Shown here: positions 48,519-60,616 of the stretch, one piece after another
Layout of the letters: each line of letters begins with the position of its first letter
Numbering within the stretch: position 1 is the stretch's first letter
From: Apostichopus japonicus
Taxonomy: Eukaryota; Echinodermata; Holothuroidea; Aspidochirotida; Stichopodidae
DNA: 64,000 bases
Assembly (NCBI RefSeq): GCF_037975245.1
Contig: NC_092567.1
Location: forward strand, 25,102,876 to 25,166,875
Reading direction: 5' to 3'
Made by a program: the position numbers and the translations under genes
The notes under the pieces: model-generated
The model's input: the letters and a program-made list of their open reading frames with translations, nothing else
Told to the model about the DNA's origin: nothing
Database searches by the model: none

Positions 48519-49787
48519 CTAATTAAAGCTACGTGGATCATAGTCAAACAACTGAAAATCAAATTTATAACGCTGGTAAAGTGCCTCAATAGATTCTATG
48601 GGTAGATTGTTATAAAACTGTGTCAAGGCTGTCATAGATGAACTATTAGTTGCATGACCCTGATAGTTGGTCACATGATCCGAAAACCCGTTGCTAAGGA
48701 GAAAGTAAATGGTATCTTGTGGAAGAGTTTCAACTTTTGCAACGAAATCATACTCGATATCACATGGAAAACAGATTTCAAACACTTCCTTCCAATGTCG
48801 ATCATTCGCCTTCGCTTTTCTCTTATAGTTAGAAATATAATCTACGAATTCTCTGAAAGTTAAATCATACTTCGCAGGATTCTTCATCATCTTCTTAGCG
48901 ATTCTCTTCCCTCGGTACATTTCCAAAATGTTCGCACCAATGTTTTTCCGCCAATAGTACTTTTTAGTTACATCAGCATGAGTGGTCTCATAGCTTCCAT
49001 TTGGTTCAAGCTTATTACGGTAGGCCGACAAGATTCTCGTGAAAGGATGACGTACAATCAAAAATTTGGTATAATTTTTCATCACCGTTTCTCTCTCAAT
49101 AGGATCTAAATCCATCAGATGTATGAGGCTCGTCCTCTCTTGTGTATGGATATCCGCATCAGGTTCTTTTCCCCACCGTAATTGGAAGAAAAATCCTTTC
49201 CAAGTGGTGCACGCAGCTTTTGGTACAGGACAGTACATGATACGGTGCTTTCTGTCTACAATAATATGTTTATTTGCATTAGACTTTGCGTCAAGTTGAG
49301 GTATGTCGTTACGAATTCGATTACAGACTTGGCTTATTCTCGTTTTGCGATCGCTGTTCCACTTTTCTGCCATTGAAAAGGCTGCTTGTTCAATCTGAAA
49401 AGAAATAGGAATCAAGAAAGTATTAAATATAGAAAATGAAACGAAAGCTCATTGCAGAAACAGGACTAATAACGATATGTATGTTCTAGGTTGTTCTAGG
49501 TCTTATGGACAGTTCACCGGAAATTGAAAAACCGAAGTATGCCTCCCATGACCCCCCCCCCCCTTATTATATATTAGTTCTGGATTATACCGGAACGTTT
49601 CAACATTTGTGTCTTTAAATGCTCGTGATTGTTTTTTACTTACTTCTTCGATTCGTTCAGCAGACATCGCCATTCCATAACCTGCCATTGATCCGATGGA
49701 CGACCGCGAATAGTAAACCAGAACCAAGGAGATGCAAACACTTGAACATGTCAGGATAAAACAGTTGTTCCTGGTGAAGACGACCAT
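48519..49787 (-). CDS. Carbohydrate sulfotransferase of the CHST8-14 family (Sulfotransfer_2)
   Basis: Type II Golgi membrane enzyme that transfers sulfate from PAPS to glycan sugars. Exon 1 is 49787-49644 (48 codons) and exon 2 is 49394-48519 (291 aa plus stop), in phase, total 339 aa; family members run about 340-420. Exon 1 gives a short cytoplasmic end and a signal anchor around residues 8-26 (CFILTCSSVCISLVLVYY). The 5'-phosphosulfate binding motif is PKAACTTWK near residues 106-114, and the 3'-phosphate motif RHPFTRILSAYRNK near 163-176. The DFVAKVETL block and the C-terminal YKFDFQLFDYDP end are typical of the family. The exact subfamily (chondroitin, dermatan, HNK-1 or GalNAc 4-O-) cannot be told from this alone. 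The two-exon structure contrasts with the intron-rich neighbours. Confidence 0.92.
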
Positions 49788-52700
49788 TTTACCATTTTTA
49801 CATAAGAATGGTACCTGCTAGGTTATCATCTGTACAGAAAGGAAATAAGAACGTTTCTAGATTACTTATCTGTTATAGATACATTACAACGGCGGCTTTT
49901 TTTCTATAGCAACCTTGATATGCATATATGTATACTGTATATATATATATTATAAAGAAAATCCACGTTTACTCCAAAAGAAAATATTATTAGAGAAAAC
50001 CAGAGACAAAAAAGATATGGCTCATAATTGACAAATAATGAATAATGTTTTAGAAATTGGAATTTTCGGTCCCCCTGGGACAGTTCGACAGCAATACTCG
50101 GCAGTCGAATGCAATTAGTAAAAAAAGTACAAAATGTAACACAATGAAAGTATGACGCTAGATAAGTGTATGAAGCATAGGCCTAATCGTCGAGCACAGG
50201 ATTGCGCCCTACCCCCCCCCCCCCCCACCTTCTCGACAACTAAACCTTTAGCATGCCAGGGCTTCTGGGTCCAGAGAAACGGTCTATTTCTTGACCGACT
50301 GAACGGTTAAACTTCACCCGACTGAAAGTTTTTAACCGAACTCAACCAACTATTGACGACGCAGGTGCTAGCTTTGCTTATAGAAAAGCAGATTATCAAA
50401 ATCAATGCATTGGCATATAGCGCTTAACTGCGTATGGCGCTAAATTCCGCTAATTTCAATAGTCATATATATAGCTATACATACCTGTTAAACGCGGTTT
50501 GAAACGGGATCTTGGTTTACTTTGCCACACTTGCCCTTCGACCCGGTTCACCACTATACCCCTCCACACCAGCAAGCTTTGCTGCTACAGCCAGCGTGTA
50601 CTCCTGTGTCTCCTGGATAACCTTGAGTGGGAGTATAGAAGGCTTGCTGTACATTTTCCGTGTTAAAACTTTATGAGCTCACCATGAAAGGCTTCAGTGA
50701 TGCGGTATGGGAGATTTACGTATATGGTCAGCTCTCGTTAATGTCCGTTTCTGCTGTGATCGTCCTCAATTGCGTCAGTTCCCGATGGTGTACAAATCTA
50801 TGAGAAAGTTAATAGAAATCAGTGTATCAGCATAGTTTGACAAAACACTTCCTCCAAATCACCTTGAAAACGCTCAAACGGAGAGACTTGCCAACTCTTT
50901 GGAAGCAATATATGGAAGTCGTTGTATGCTCGAAAAGATCAACTCTGTTTATATCACTAAACGTATCAGATTGTTATTGTTTTACAATGAAAGGAAGTAT
51001 TACACAGAGGAAGACGGTCGGAACCAGGAATCCGGAGTTTGCTGCCACGCTAATTGATTGTATATATTCAGTCTGAGCTTACATGACTTCCTCTCTCAAC
51101 AACACTGCTATGAATCCAACGGAAGACTGAATTATAAAGCAGTACTCGCGGTTGCACAGTAGGCCAAGTGTTGAATGTTGTATAGAACTGAATGGACTTC
51201 TTACCGTAGGCCTATACTTCCCTCTATATGAGTGATAGGTCAGTTCAAAAATACAAACTCCCGAAAAAAATGGATGAAAAGGTTTTCAGGATCAGGTGAG
51301 AGTAAAAGACAAAGTCGGGAGGTAAGAGGAGAGGAAGGCGTGCTGGGGGGGGGGGGCGAAAAATGGATGGGCATTGGGACGTGTGACTTGATGTGAAAGT
51401 GGAAACCCAGAGAGACTCAAACGTTCCGGAAAATATGAATCCTCAATGTAGCCTACCCCGCACAACATATTTCTTTCAACGGTGCTTTGTAGTTAACCAA
51501 AAAACAAGAAAGAACACTTCAATGTTGCCAAAATTAGTACACAAAAAGGGGCCCTTCTTATTAATAAAAACAAGCACCATCGAGTTTTCACAAAAAACAT
51601 CTTTGCCACCACCCGAGTCCCCCACCCCCTGCTACCCCCTCCCGATCCGCCATCGTTGATATGGACACATGGAGATAATGAAGGGACTGCTATAACTCGA
51701 AGAAGAATCGTTCATTCTGACTGCAGACTGCAGGCTAATTACCGCTCAACATCTGCCACAGTGGCACATGGGGGGGGGGGGTGGGTAGCACAACTGATGT
51801 TCTCAGCTTCAACCATGAATATCGCCGAATGGAATCAGTTAGTCCATAACCGACAGAGACATGTCGAAGTATGGTAGTATGGTTTTAATATAAAGTAGTA
51901 CAGTGCAGGTATATATCTATCAAATAAGTTGTAGTCATTGCTCGAAAAGGCAAGATTGTGGTAATAAATCATAAATTCCAAATTTTCCCGACTGAATTAT
52001 AGGGGGGCCTGAACCTTATAATGAAAGGGCCAGAGGCGAATCAAAGAGTTTGTAAAGTAGGGGTGCTCCCGTGGGGGTAATTGAAACCGACTCCCATGTC
52101 GAGGGAAGTTAACTTAATGGATGCCAAATGGTGAATTCTGCGGCGAGGCCTACATAAGTGATCTCATTCTTTCCCGGCTGAATGCCAAAAATACCCCGAA
52201 TGAACCATGATTTGCCACCGACTAACGTTACCTTGGAAAGCTAAAAATGTCATAATACCCGTTTATACTGGTTTACACTGAAAGACAGTATGGAATCATG
52301 ATATCTGTTTTGTTGAAGCAACACTGACAGTAACCTATTACTGCTACTACAAGTTCCCACGGAAATTTACGTTTCCATGGTGATATCGCCTCCTTCCCAT
52401 CTTAATGGTTACAATTTGCTGATAGGAACAACGAATGCCATTTCGATTAGCTACTGAGCGACGTACTATAGACAAAGGACACAACACTTTAAATAAATCC
52501 ATGAGCCAAGTTTTGGGACACAACAGGTGAACAGTATGGTCACATGAGGTTAGTCTTGGCCAAGTCGTTTGTAATACTCTTTTTCTCGCGTGCAAACTGT
52601 ACATGCCTCAGAGTCCGTTTGTGCCTACCACGAATGTGCTTGCCCACTGTATGTTACGTGCCCGAGGATCTGTCCATACAACAATCGAAAGCGCTGCCGC

Positions 52701-52844
52701 GAGCGTTCTCTGAAGAAGCCTACAGCAAATAGATACGGGAAAATAGCTTAGCGAAAAAGAAAGGTACACTAGGCTGTACAAACTAGGGTGTTAACAAGAC
52801 TAACATGAGGTTTGAGGGCGCATCCCTGATTTTAAGGCTGTTTG
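49788..52844. other. Intergenic stretch, nothing recognised
   Basis: No exon chain, domain or clean transposon ends were found. Long C or G runs occur near 50212, 51346 and 51771, and an (AT)n run near 49936-49950. Short open frames are scattered and show no family resemblance. Confidence 0.5.
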
Positions 52845-52853
52845 GTTTCGATG

Positions 52854-53913
52854 CATAGGCGTATAGGAGCCTAATTTGATTTGGGGAAGGGGGAGGCGGG
52901 GGGGGGGGGGGCTGTAACGACTTGCCCGAAAAATATAACCAAAATTTTTCGCGTTCAACATCTTAATGTGCATATAATATAGGCATTCATCGTTTATTAC
53001 ATCACATGCCAAAAACATACAATCATTTTTCGTGTTATTACCCTTCCATATTGGTTATAATTATTGGGGAAGGAGACAAACTAAAACGAATGACAGCGAT
53101 TGACCGAATGACAATTGACTTTGTACAGGGTTAACTATCATTCGCGAAGGACAGCGAATGACAACGAATGACAAAGAATGACAACGAAGGACAGTGGTGA
53201 GAAGAGATAGAATGATTAACGGAGTGGAGTAAATGCGGTTATTGGTTTTCTGCGCAAAAATGATTTGAGGAAAATCGCATGTTATGTGATTGCAGGGAAA
53301 GTTTTTGTGCGAGAAAGTGCTTGAGCCTTGAGTGCTGTGCTTTTGACATTTACCTCTGTAGATTTCTATAGAAAGATAACTGAAGCCGTTTCAAGATTAT
53401 AGTATTGTTAGTTTCTAACAATTAATATCGGAAAAATGACGTTAAATTTCCTTTTTAAAATCAGACATACAATTTCGCTTACTATAAGGTGTGTTTGTAT
53501 CTTGTCCGTACTTTACTAGATCTGTATAAGCCACGCACTTCGCGTCCGCTCAATCGGTTTGCGTGGCTTTAATATACCCACATGAAGTCTGAACTGTGAT
53601 ATCCGGAAGAAGCAAATGTCTGGTGCTGTCATTACTGTCATTCGTTTTAGTCAACGCAATTTTTTAGTGTGTACAACATATTGTCATTCGTTATATGTGT
53701 AACGCAATTGTCATTCGTTTTAGTAACACCCTTGGGGAAGTTTTTACAATAATAATGATCATAATAATATCAGTTTAACCTTTGAAAAACACATTGCAAA
53801 TTATTTTTCTTTCAGTAGGTGCCCGAAAAATTCTCAGCATGTTGCCCGAATTTTCACCAAAATTTTTGGTTGGGGGGCTGCAGCCCCCCCCCCCCCCCGC
53901 CTCCTACGCATAT
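52854..53913. mobile_element. MITE-like element containing a nested transposon
   Basis: GTTTCGATG at 52845-52853 is repeated at 53914-53922 and brackets the element. The ends are related inverted sequences, CATAGGCGTATAGGAG on the left and CTCCTACGCATAT on the right, each next to a long G or C homopolymer. Inside are mirrored GCCCGAAAAAT...CCAAAATTTTT segments. The insertion at 53073-53731 splits it; without that it would be about 390 bp. The sequence GTTTCGATGATAATCGTAAC at 45842-45861 is a related unfilled site. Confidence 0.75.
53073..53731. mobile_element. Non-autonomous DNA transposon, copy 2 (659 bp), nested
   Basis: Same family as 44661-45326, with high similarity over the whole length (for example AATGCGGTTATTGGTTTTCT, TTCTAACAATTAATATCGG, CACGCACTTCGCGTCC). 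TTGGGGAAG at 53064-53072 is repeated at 53732-53740 as target-site duplication. It lies inside the element 52854-53913. Confidence 0.9.
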
Positions 53914-54539
53914 GTTTCGATGATAATCGTAACCTTTGAAATCATGCAGGCGGATGTCTTTGAAAATGTTGTGCCATCATATGACCATCATAAACGAACG
54001 TATGGGACATTATTCTTTCGTTTTCATGACATTTCAATACAGTCGAAGTTTCTCTTCAAGCCAGTAGGCAGGCGTATTTATGCGGCGCCCTCATCAATTC
54101 AAAAATATTACTATAATAAACAGCGACGATATCGAATCAATGACAAAGTGCTATACTAGACATCAAAAGACAATTAAAAGACAATGAAAATGAATTGTAT
54201 TGAAATGAAAGACAATAAAAATGAAAGTGTAATGAAATGAAAATGAAAGACAATGAATATCTAAATCGTGAAAATCATGAAAATACTAGAACTAGACATG
54301 GAAAAAGTACGCCTGAAAAGGGGATGACGGCTCCCGCGCCCTCCCGGCTCCCGCGCCCTCCCGGCTACCCCGCCCTCTCGGCCCCCGCCCTCAATACATG
54401 TTGCATTCTGGTTAAATCTCTATTAGGACCAGGCCACCTACACGTGGCAAACGCTGATCGCTTTTTGTTGACGGAAAAGAGGTAAAACCACCTCCTTTTC
54501 TCCACCCTAAAAAGATGTTAACTGTAGTTTGGTTTCCGG

Positions 54540-54611
54540 AAACTATTAGCTGATATGTGAATGCGTTCTTGCAGGCATGCCAGAACGCAGATGGATATCA
54601 GCTAATAGTTT
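54540..54611. ncRNA. 72-nt near-perfect hairpin, pre-miRNA-like or tiny palindromic element
   Basis: The left arm starts AAACTATTAGCTGATAT and the right arm ends ATATCAGCTAATAGTTT (17 bp). An inner TGCGTTCT / AGAACGCA stem (8 bp) follows across a five-by-five internal loop, closing on a 12-base loop. The size and shape resemble a pre-miRNA, but a palindromic MITE remnant fits as well. Strand is undetermined. Confidence 0.35.
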
Positions 54612-55439
54612 TGACGTTATGAATTATTAGTCCGCAGTAAGTACGTCAACAGTCAGGAAGACACAAAGTACAAATACAAGATGGTCGCAACTATACTTCC
54701 TTAAACGTCGCGAGAGAGTGAGAGGAATCTGGGCCGGTTTGATTTCATTTCAAGACCCCATCTATAAGCGAGGACAACATTAATGGCAGCATTTAACAAG
54801 AGTACATTCTGTATTCCAAAAAACTATATAACAGTAATTTTACGATTTACAAGAAAACCGCGGCCGAGACATTACTTTCAAGTAACCTTTACTTCCAATT
54901 TTGTAGCGCTTCTTAAAATTACCAGCGAGTTTTTCTGTAATTTCTCCATAAAATACATCTGATACAAAACTGCACGTTGGGTATAAGGAATAATGCAACC
55001 AGAAAACAAAAACGGCCATATTCGGGGGTTATTTCGTAATTCAAATCTTAATTTTAATTAAATGACTAGTGAGACCATATAGAAGAGATAGTTTCGTGAT
55101 AATCTATAACATTGTATTCAAACACGTACAAAATGTGCACAGAAATATTGATAGACTATTGGAAACATTCCTCGGCTGTTTATAGAATAATTACACCAGG
55201 TCACGCTGGTTCGAAAGTTGAATAAAGAAACCGCTCGTGTTTGCATCCAGGAAGTTGATGCAGTAGAATTCATGAAACCAGGGAGGGAATTTTTGAAACA
55301 GATACCTCTGCCCTCCAAGATCCCCCCTGACAAAATAGAAAATAAATTAGAAAGCATAATTTATGCCCATTCCGCCGTCGTTGGTAATATTAACCGTAAC
55401 TTTCTAGTCAATTAAAAACAGCAAATTTAGAGGGCTAAC

Positions 55440-56112
55440 CAGTGGCGGCGCCAGGAATTTTTAGTTGGGGAGGCTAAGGGGGGGGGGCTGAGCCATTTTT
55501 TGGGTGGCTTACAAGATTGAGTGATCGCCGTCCTGGGGAGGGGTATAAGGGGAGGGGGCCCCCTCCCCTTTTGAAATTTTTCCCAATCCTGGAAAGGCCT
55601 ACATGCAAAATGGTGGCAATTAGCGAGGCTTTTGTCACCTGAAAATTTCTCCAAAAATATGCATTTTTTTGTGAGTAACTTTAGTCAAATTAGAATGGAA
55701 GATACCAATTCACAGTTTTCGTATCACTAAAATATTACCTGCTGTGAAAGATCCAATTCCTTTGCTCAATTATTATATCGCGCTCTCTGACACAACTCCT
55801 GTTTTAGTCTGTATACACGCTGTTTGTGAAACGCACACGCGGATAAAGCTGGATTCTGAATTGTTTTTATCAGTCACCAAAACAAGGCTTCCTGCACCAC
55901 AACTGAGTCACTGACTATTATCATGTGAAAAATTCATCAAAATTTCCATTGACCATTGTAGCACTGCGTTATGGCTGACAAAATTTGGGTTGGCTATATT
56001 GTTTCAATGAGGTTTTTTTTGTTGTTGCCTATTTCAGTTGGGGGGGGGCTAATGGGGGGGGGGCTGACTACTTCAGTGGGGGGGCTAAAGCCCCCCCTTG
56101 GCGCCGCCACTG
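55440..56112. mobile_element. hAT-like non-autonomous element, CAGTGGCGGCGCC ends
   Basis: The ends CAGTGGCGGCGCC and GGCGCCGCCACTG are perfect inverted repeats of 13 bp. GGGCTAAC at 55432-55439 is repeated at 56113-56120, an 8-bp target-site duplication. The CAGTGGCG start and 8-bp duplication are typical of hAT elements. G-runs interrupted by GGCTAA or GGCTGA words lie near both ends. No transposase frame is present. Confidence 0.9.
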
Positions 56113-56120
56113 GGGCTAAC

Positions 56121-57326
56121 TATCCGCTCATATAGTCCACCCTTGTATGTGAGAAGACTATAGTGTAAGATTTAGAGTGTATAACATCCGTCACATTACT
56201 GCATCTGGTGGAAAATAGGCTAAACTGAATACTGAAACAAACCAGCATCTTTGTAGCACTTGTTCAGATGGTGTTTGGGTGGGGGGGGGGACGGTGTTGT
56301 TCAGTAGATTGACTAGTCATATACCATTTTAAATGATGAACTCAAAGTTCAGTCTTTTGGTATTTACCCATTTAAAGTTTATGTGGGATTTAATTTGTCT
56401 GAAAAGGGGCCTGGGTGACAAAATATGGAGAACTGAATCAAGTTATTAATTAGTTGTTAATTAACCATTATTTGGTGAAAGATCTTGGTGGGTGCTATGT
56501 AGTTTTACATATATATATTGCAATCTTATTTATTTGAGTTATACTGGGTACACTTTGTACAATTATCGACAAAACACAAAAAGGATGGCTTCGTTATAAA
56601 TATTCTTAAATATTACAAACAGTCTCACTTATTGCACATGAGTTCAAGGTGTCTTGTTTGGCTAGTTTGTAAAGAAATCCATCAAAAATATTTGACGAAT
56701 GGCAGCAGAAATGATAGTAAAAATCAAGGTATAATAAATAAACAGTGAACTATTTACCTTATTCAAATACTCGTTTAAGAAAAATGTGTAAATTTCTAGA
56801 TATGTTTACTCATTGGAAAATATTCAATATTCAAATATAAATAAACTTCAAACAACTGCCCATTAGAACATTTTCACCTTGTATGTTCCCTCTATAAGTA
56901 TCACAATGTGTACCTCTGGAATATTAATTAATTTTCCAATAATTAATTTGATCTGATGGGTGGTCATGGCACATCTTTTAATAAAAATGCCTCAGAGGTT
57001 TTTCATATTTATCGAAAAAATACACTGAACTATGCGGAAAAACACTTCACAAAAGCATTTAATTAAATGAATAAGATGTTAATAGTTAATGATATTTGGA
57101 AATAATTTTAACCCCCAAATTTTTCAAATGGTAAGACCATGGATGTGAAAGTGACTGATTCACAGCCTAGGCTCACTAGGCTGATAAAGGGGAACTTCTG
57201 GTTTCAAAGGTAGTTTTTTCTAGTACTGTAAATCAGATAAGTCTATGCATTGGCAAAGTTATATATTTTTTTTTGGGTTAAATATGATTAATATGAAAAC
57301 CTCTGGAATGTCAGTTTAACAGCATG
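56121..57326. other. Intergenic stretch, nothing recognised
   Basis: AT-rich sequence without exons or clean repeat ends; a G homopolymer is at about 56278-56290. The lower part next to 57327 probably includes the 3' UTR of the minus-strand gene that ends there. Confidence 0.5.
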
Positions 57327-60300
57327 TTACTGACCATCCCCTCCTCTCCTTGTGGTATTTTTGAGTTCTGCTTTAATAGATTCCAGCAGTGTGCTAGAGT
57401 ATGGCTTTTGCCCATATCTGAAATTAGCTGTAACATCAAGCTCATCATAAAAACCTGCAGATCTTTGTGTTCTTTCTGTTTCCAGCTCAGTCAAATAACT
57501 CAAATTGCCATATTTTTGGGAATATTTTTGGGAATTTTCATAATTTCTGGAACCACCTCTGTCACTTGTATCTTTCCCATCTTTGATTTGAACAAAATCA
57601 GCTGTATGATATCCCCTCGGTGAGTAAAGAGCGTTATTAGTATCCAAAGCTGAATATTCATGGCTCTGTGTTGAATGGTTTAATGGCGGTTGATGTCCCA
57701 GGAAAGATGCTGAATATTCAGCACCATCAGGGAAAGAAGGCCTGGATGCCGTTGCTGGTAGCTTGATTATTGATTCGTCTCTTAGCAGTGAGCTTCCAAT
57801 CCCCCCTGGTAAAGAGGCCTTAGGAACGATGTGAAACAATATAGATATAATATAAGTATCAGTGGTCAAAATGATATCAAATCTTACAACTTTACCCAAA
57901 AAATAGTTTGAAGGGGGACATTTCAGACACACCACAGCATAGAACTGTTACACTTACATGAAAGTGTTCTATGAGATATTAAAATGAAATTCTTACATAT
58001 ATTTCATTCTTCTAACAATCTTACATCTATTCAAAAGAATCACAAGCAATTTAGAGGAAATACCAACTCTCCAAAACAGGTAACTAAACTATGTCATTCA
58101 CAGGCTTTTCTTTTGAAGTAATTCCCCCACCCCATTCTTCTCCCTCCACACCCCCCCCCCCATTCATCTCCCTCCATACCCCCATTCTTCTCCTTCCATT
58201 CCCCAATTCTTCTCCCTCCATGCCCCCATTCTTCTCCATCCACACCCCCATTCCTCTCCCTCTACTCTCCTATTCTTCTCCCTCCACACCCCCATTCCTC
58301 TCCATCCACACCCCCATTCATCTCCCTCCACACCCCTATTCTTCTCCATCCACACCCCTGTTCATCTTCCTCCACACGTCCATTCCTCTCCCTCTACTCT
58401 CCTATTCTTCTCCCTCCACACCCCAATTCCTCTCCATCCACACCCCCATTCATCTCCCTCCACACCCCTATTCTTCTCCATCCACACCCCTGTTCATCTT
58501 CCTCCACACGTCCATTCCTCTCCCTCCACACCCGTATTCTTCTCCCTCCACACCCCCATTGTTCTCCCTCCACACCCCATTGCTCTCCCTCCACACCCCC
58601 ATTCCTCTCCCTCCACACCCCAATTCTTCTCCCTCCACACCCCAGTCTGCTCCCTCCACACCCCCATTCCTATCCCACCACACCCCCACTCCTCTCTCTC
58701 AACCGACACACACCTAGCAGGATAAAAAACCAGTGGACTCACCGGTTCTCTTGTAGGTGATATTCTCTGTAGTTCATCTCTTGCACTGTAGGGGCTCCAT
58801 ATGATGCTGGTTCCATCTGTGGGTGGCACATTCACAGGGACAATCAGAACCTGCCTCTGTTCTTCTGCTTGCATAGTTTGCATTCCAAATTCTTATGATA
58901 TAAAACAAGAGCAGATAATGAAACAAAGTTACCATTCTTACAGAGAGTGAGTAGGACTCCCTGTTCACAGATAACCACATTGATATACAATATTAGTCAA
59001 AAATCTTAAAACGCAAGAGAAAGAGAACAACATATACAACAACCAAAAATAAGAAAGAGATATTAATAATAACAAAATCACAAAGCAAACAATCAGTATG
59101 AAGGCTGTGAAAGTTGACATACTTAGATATGCTTTCTCCCCATATTTTGATTTCTGAGTTTTTTTTTTTTTTTCAAGATGGTGACTATAATGGGAAAACA
59201 TGGTTAAACTTTACTGAATTACTGATACAAATGGAAATTTTTACTTTCAAGGTTATGGCCGGATGGTACAGCTGAAGGTCTCTTTCAACCGGGGGAAGGG
59301 TGGGGCGAGGTGACTTGCTGGTCTGATGTTTCTCTTTGTTTACAGTTTGAAGGGAGGGGCAGAGGGGGGGGTGGTGGAATAGGGGTACATGAGTGGATGG
59401 GTAACAGCAATTACCTTTCTTCTTTCCTTTTAGCAAATCTGCAGCATGACGAGCTTCACTGATGGTCTTCTGCTCTTCATCTGTATCATCTTTCTCATCG
59501 TTCTGACTGTTTAAGTGAGTCACATTGGTGGTGGGTGGAGCTCTACTAAAGTTAACCAATGAGAAAGCCTCTTCTATCAGGGCATGAACTCGCTGTTTGG
59601 TTTCTGACATCGTTTCTGATGTATCATCGCTTGAAATCTGCAATCACAATAAAGGAAAAGTATTGAAATGCCGCATTAATGTCAAACTTGAGATGGCAAT
59701 TAAGTGCTGAAGGCAGAGACCTTTGAAAAAACTCAGCACACTGGAACCAAAAGCATAACTACTTGTGGAGTGTTAGCTCAGTGGTTTAACGCCGGTGCCT
59801 TTCAATCATAAGGTCCCCGGTTCGAGTCACTACAAGATTAGTGTATGTCGTCCAGTTACAGAGTTGTTGACAATTCATAATCATGGAATTTAAATATGAA
59901 TCTAAGAGACTGACTTCAGTCAGCTTGCGGCTTTGATATGCCAATGATGGCTTCTTCGCCGGTTCCAGCTTGCAGGTGGATCTAAAATACCTACATACAT
60001 ACTTGGTGGTGAGAGTTGCAGACAGATCTCACTTGTACAATACAATTGTAATTTAGTTGGATTTGCTTCAACTTTGAAACCATATATAGCCAAAGATTAC
60101 AGAAAAAGATAATAATCTGTTACTTCAATACTTGAAAATAGGATATGAAATGAAAACAAACAATTTGGAAATGAAAGAAAAAGTACATAAAAGATTAAGT
60201 TGAACATGTGGCAAACTAGAATTTATATAGGGGGTTAGGGTACATGTGGGACACAACTTTTAATATATTCATTAAACTAAATGGTGAACAAGTCATGAAT

Positions 60301-60616
60301 ATTCGTAGCAGTGTTATGGTTTTCTAATGTATCTACATAGATCGCACAGAATGAACTGTATTCGAGTTATGTGTGAATATTAAGAAGTTTGACCAGTGTT
60401 AGTTACAACCCAACACTAAAAGCACCAAGGAAACAAAACTGAATGTATGTACATAGGCTACAACACACGCACACATATATATGGCTGAAAGTTTTTTCAC
60501 TGTTCTTGATTTTCCATTTCATTACGATTTTCATTTATATATATTCATTTGCCTTTGTCGTTTACCTCCATTGCATTAACATAAAGTCTGTTCAAAGTAT
60601 CTCTTTCGAGATCCGG
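57327..60616 (-). CDS. 3' part of an unrecognised gene (three or four exons)
   Basis: Three exons join in phase on the minus strand: 59637-59415, 58891-58743 and 57818-57327 (stop TAA). A fourth, weaker exon at 60616-60566 (reads PDLERDTLNRLYVNAME, acceptor AAAG, donor GTAAAC) joins in phase upstream. The product, at least 287 aa, contains ETKQRVHALIEEAFSLV (likely helix), an acidic NDEKDDTDEEQ stretch, VLIVPVNVPPTDGTSIIW, and a Ser/Tyr-rich, probably disordered tail ending with RTQRSAGFYDELDV and TLLESIKAELKN. No transmembrane segment or catalytic motif is seen in this part. I do not recognise it with confidence; a C-terminal cytoplasmic tail of a KIAA1549-type (DUF3827) protein is a weak possibility. 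The start and any upstream exons were not found. Confidence 0.6.
58125..58700. repeat. Pyrimidine-rich minisatellite, about 23 bp unit
   Basis: About twenty-five copies of CTCCCTCCACACCCCCATTC-like units, with CTTC, CATC and CTCT variants and some higher-order duplication (58259-58400 resembles 58387-58530). It lies in the intron between the last two exons of the minus-strand gene, ending about 45 bp from the exon 58743 donor. The plus-strand Pro/Ser-rich frame across it is an artefact. Confidence 0.93.
59767..60003 (+). repeat. tRNA-derived SINE with intact head
   Basis: A tRNA-like head has A-box TTAGCTCAGTGG (59770s) and B-box GGTTCGAGTC (about 59818-59827). A body unique to the family follows, ending GCAGGTGGATCTAAAATACC and a CATACATAC-type tail. 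ACTTGTGG before and ACTTGGTGG after may be a target-site duplication. A truncated copy is at 32350-32515. Confidence 0.88.
60481..60550 (+). repeat. Truncated SINE tail, second family
   Basis: GGCTGAAAGTTTTTTCACTG through TTACGATTTTCATTTATATA is nearly identical to 60857-60920, the body of the headed copy. The tRNA head is missing. It ends in a (TA)n tract 15 bp from the candidate exon 60566. Confidence 0.8.

Noticed and set aside
58091-58717. 208-codon plus-strand Pro/Ser-rich open frame
   Set aside because: It is created by the 23-bp minisatellite, whose unit lacks stop codons; it is antisense to an intron of a supported gene.
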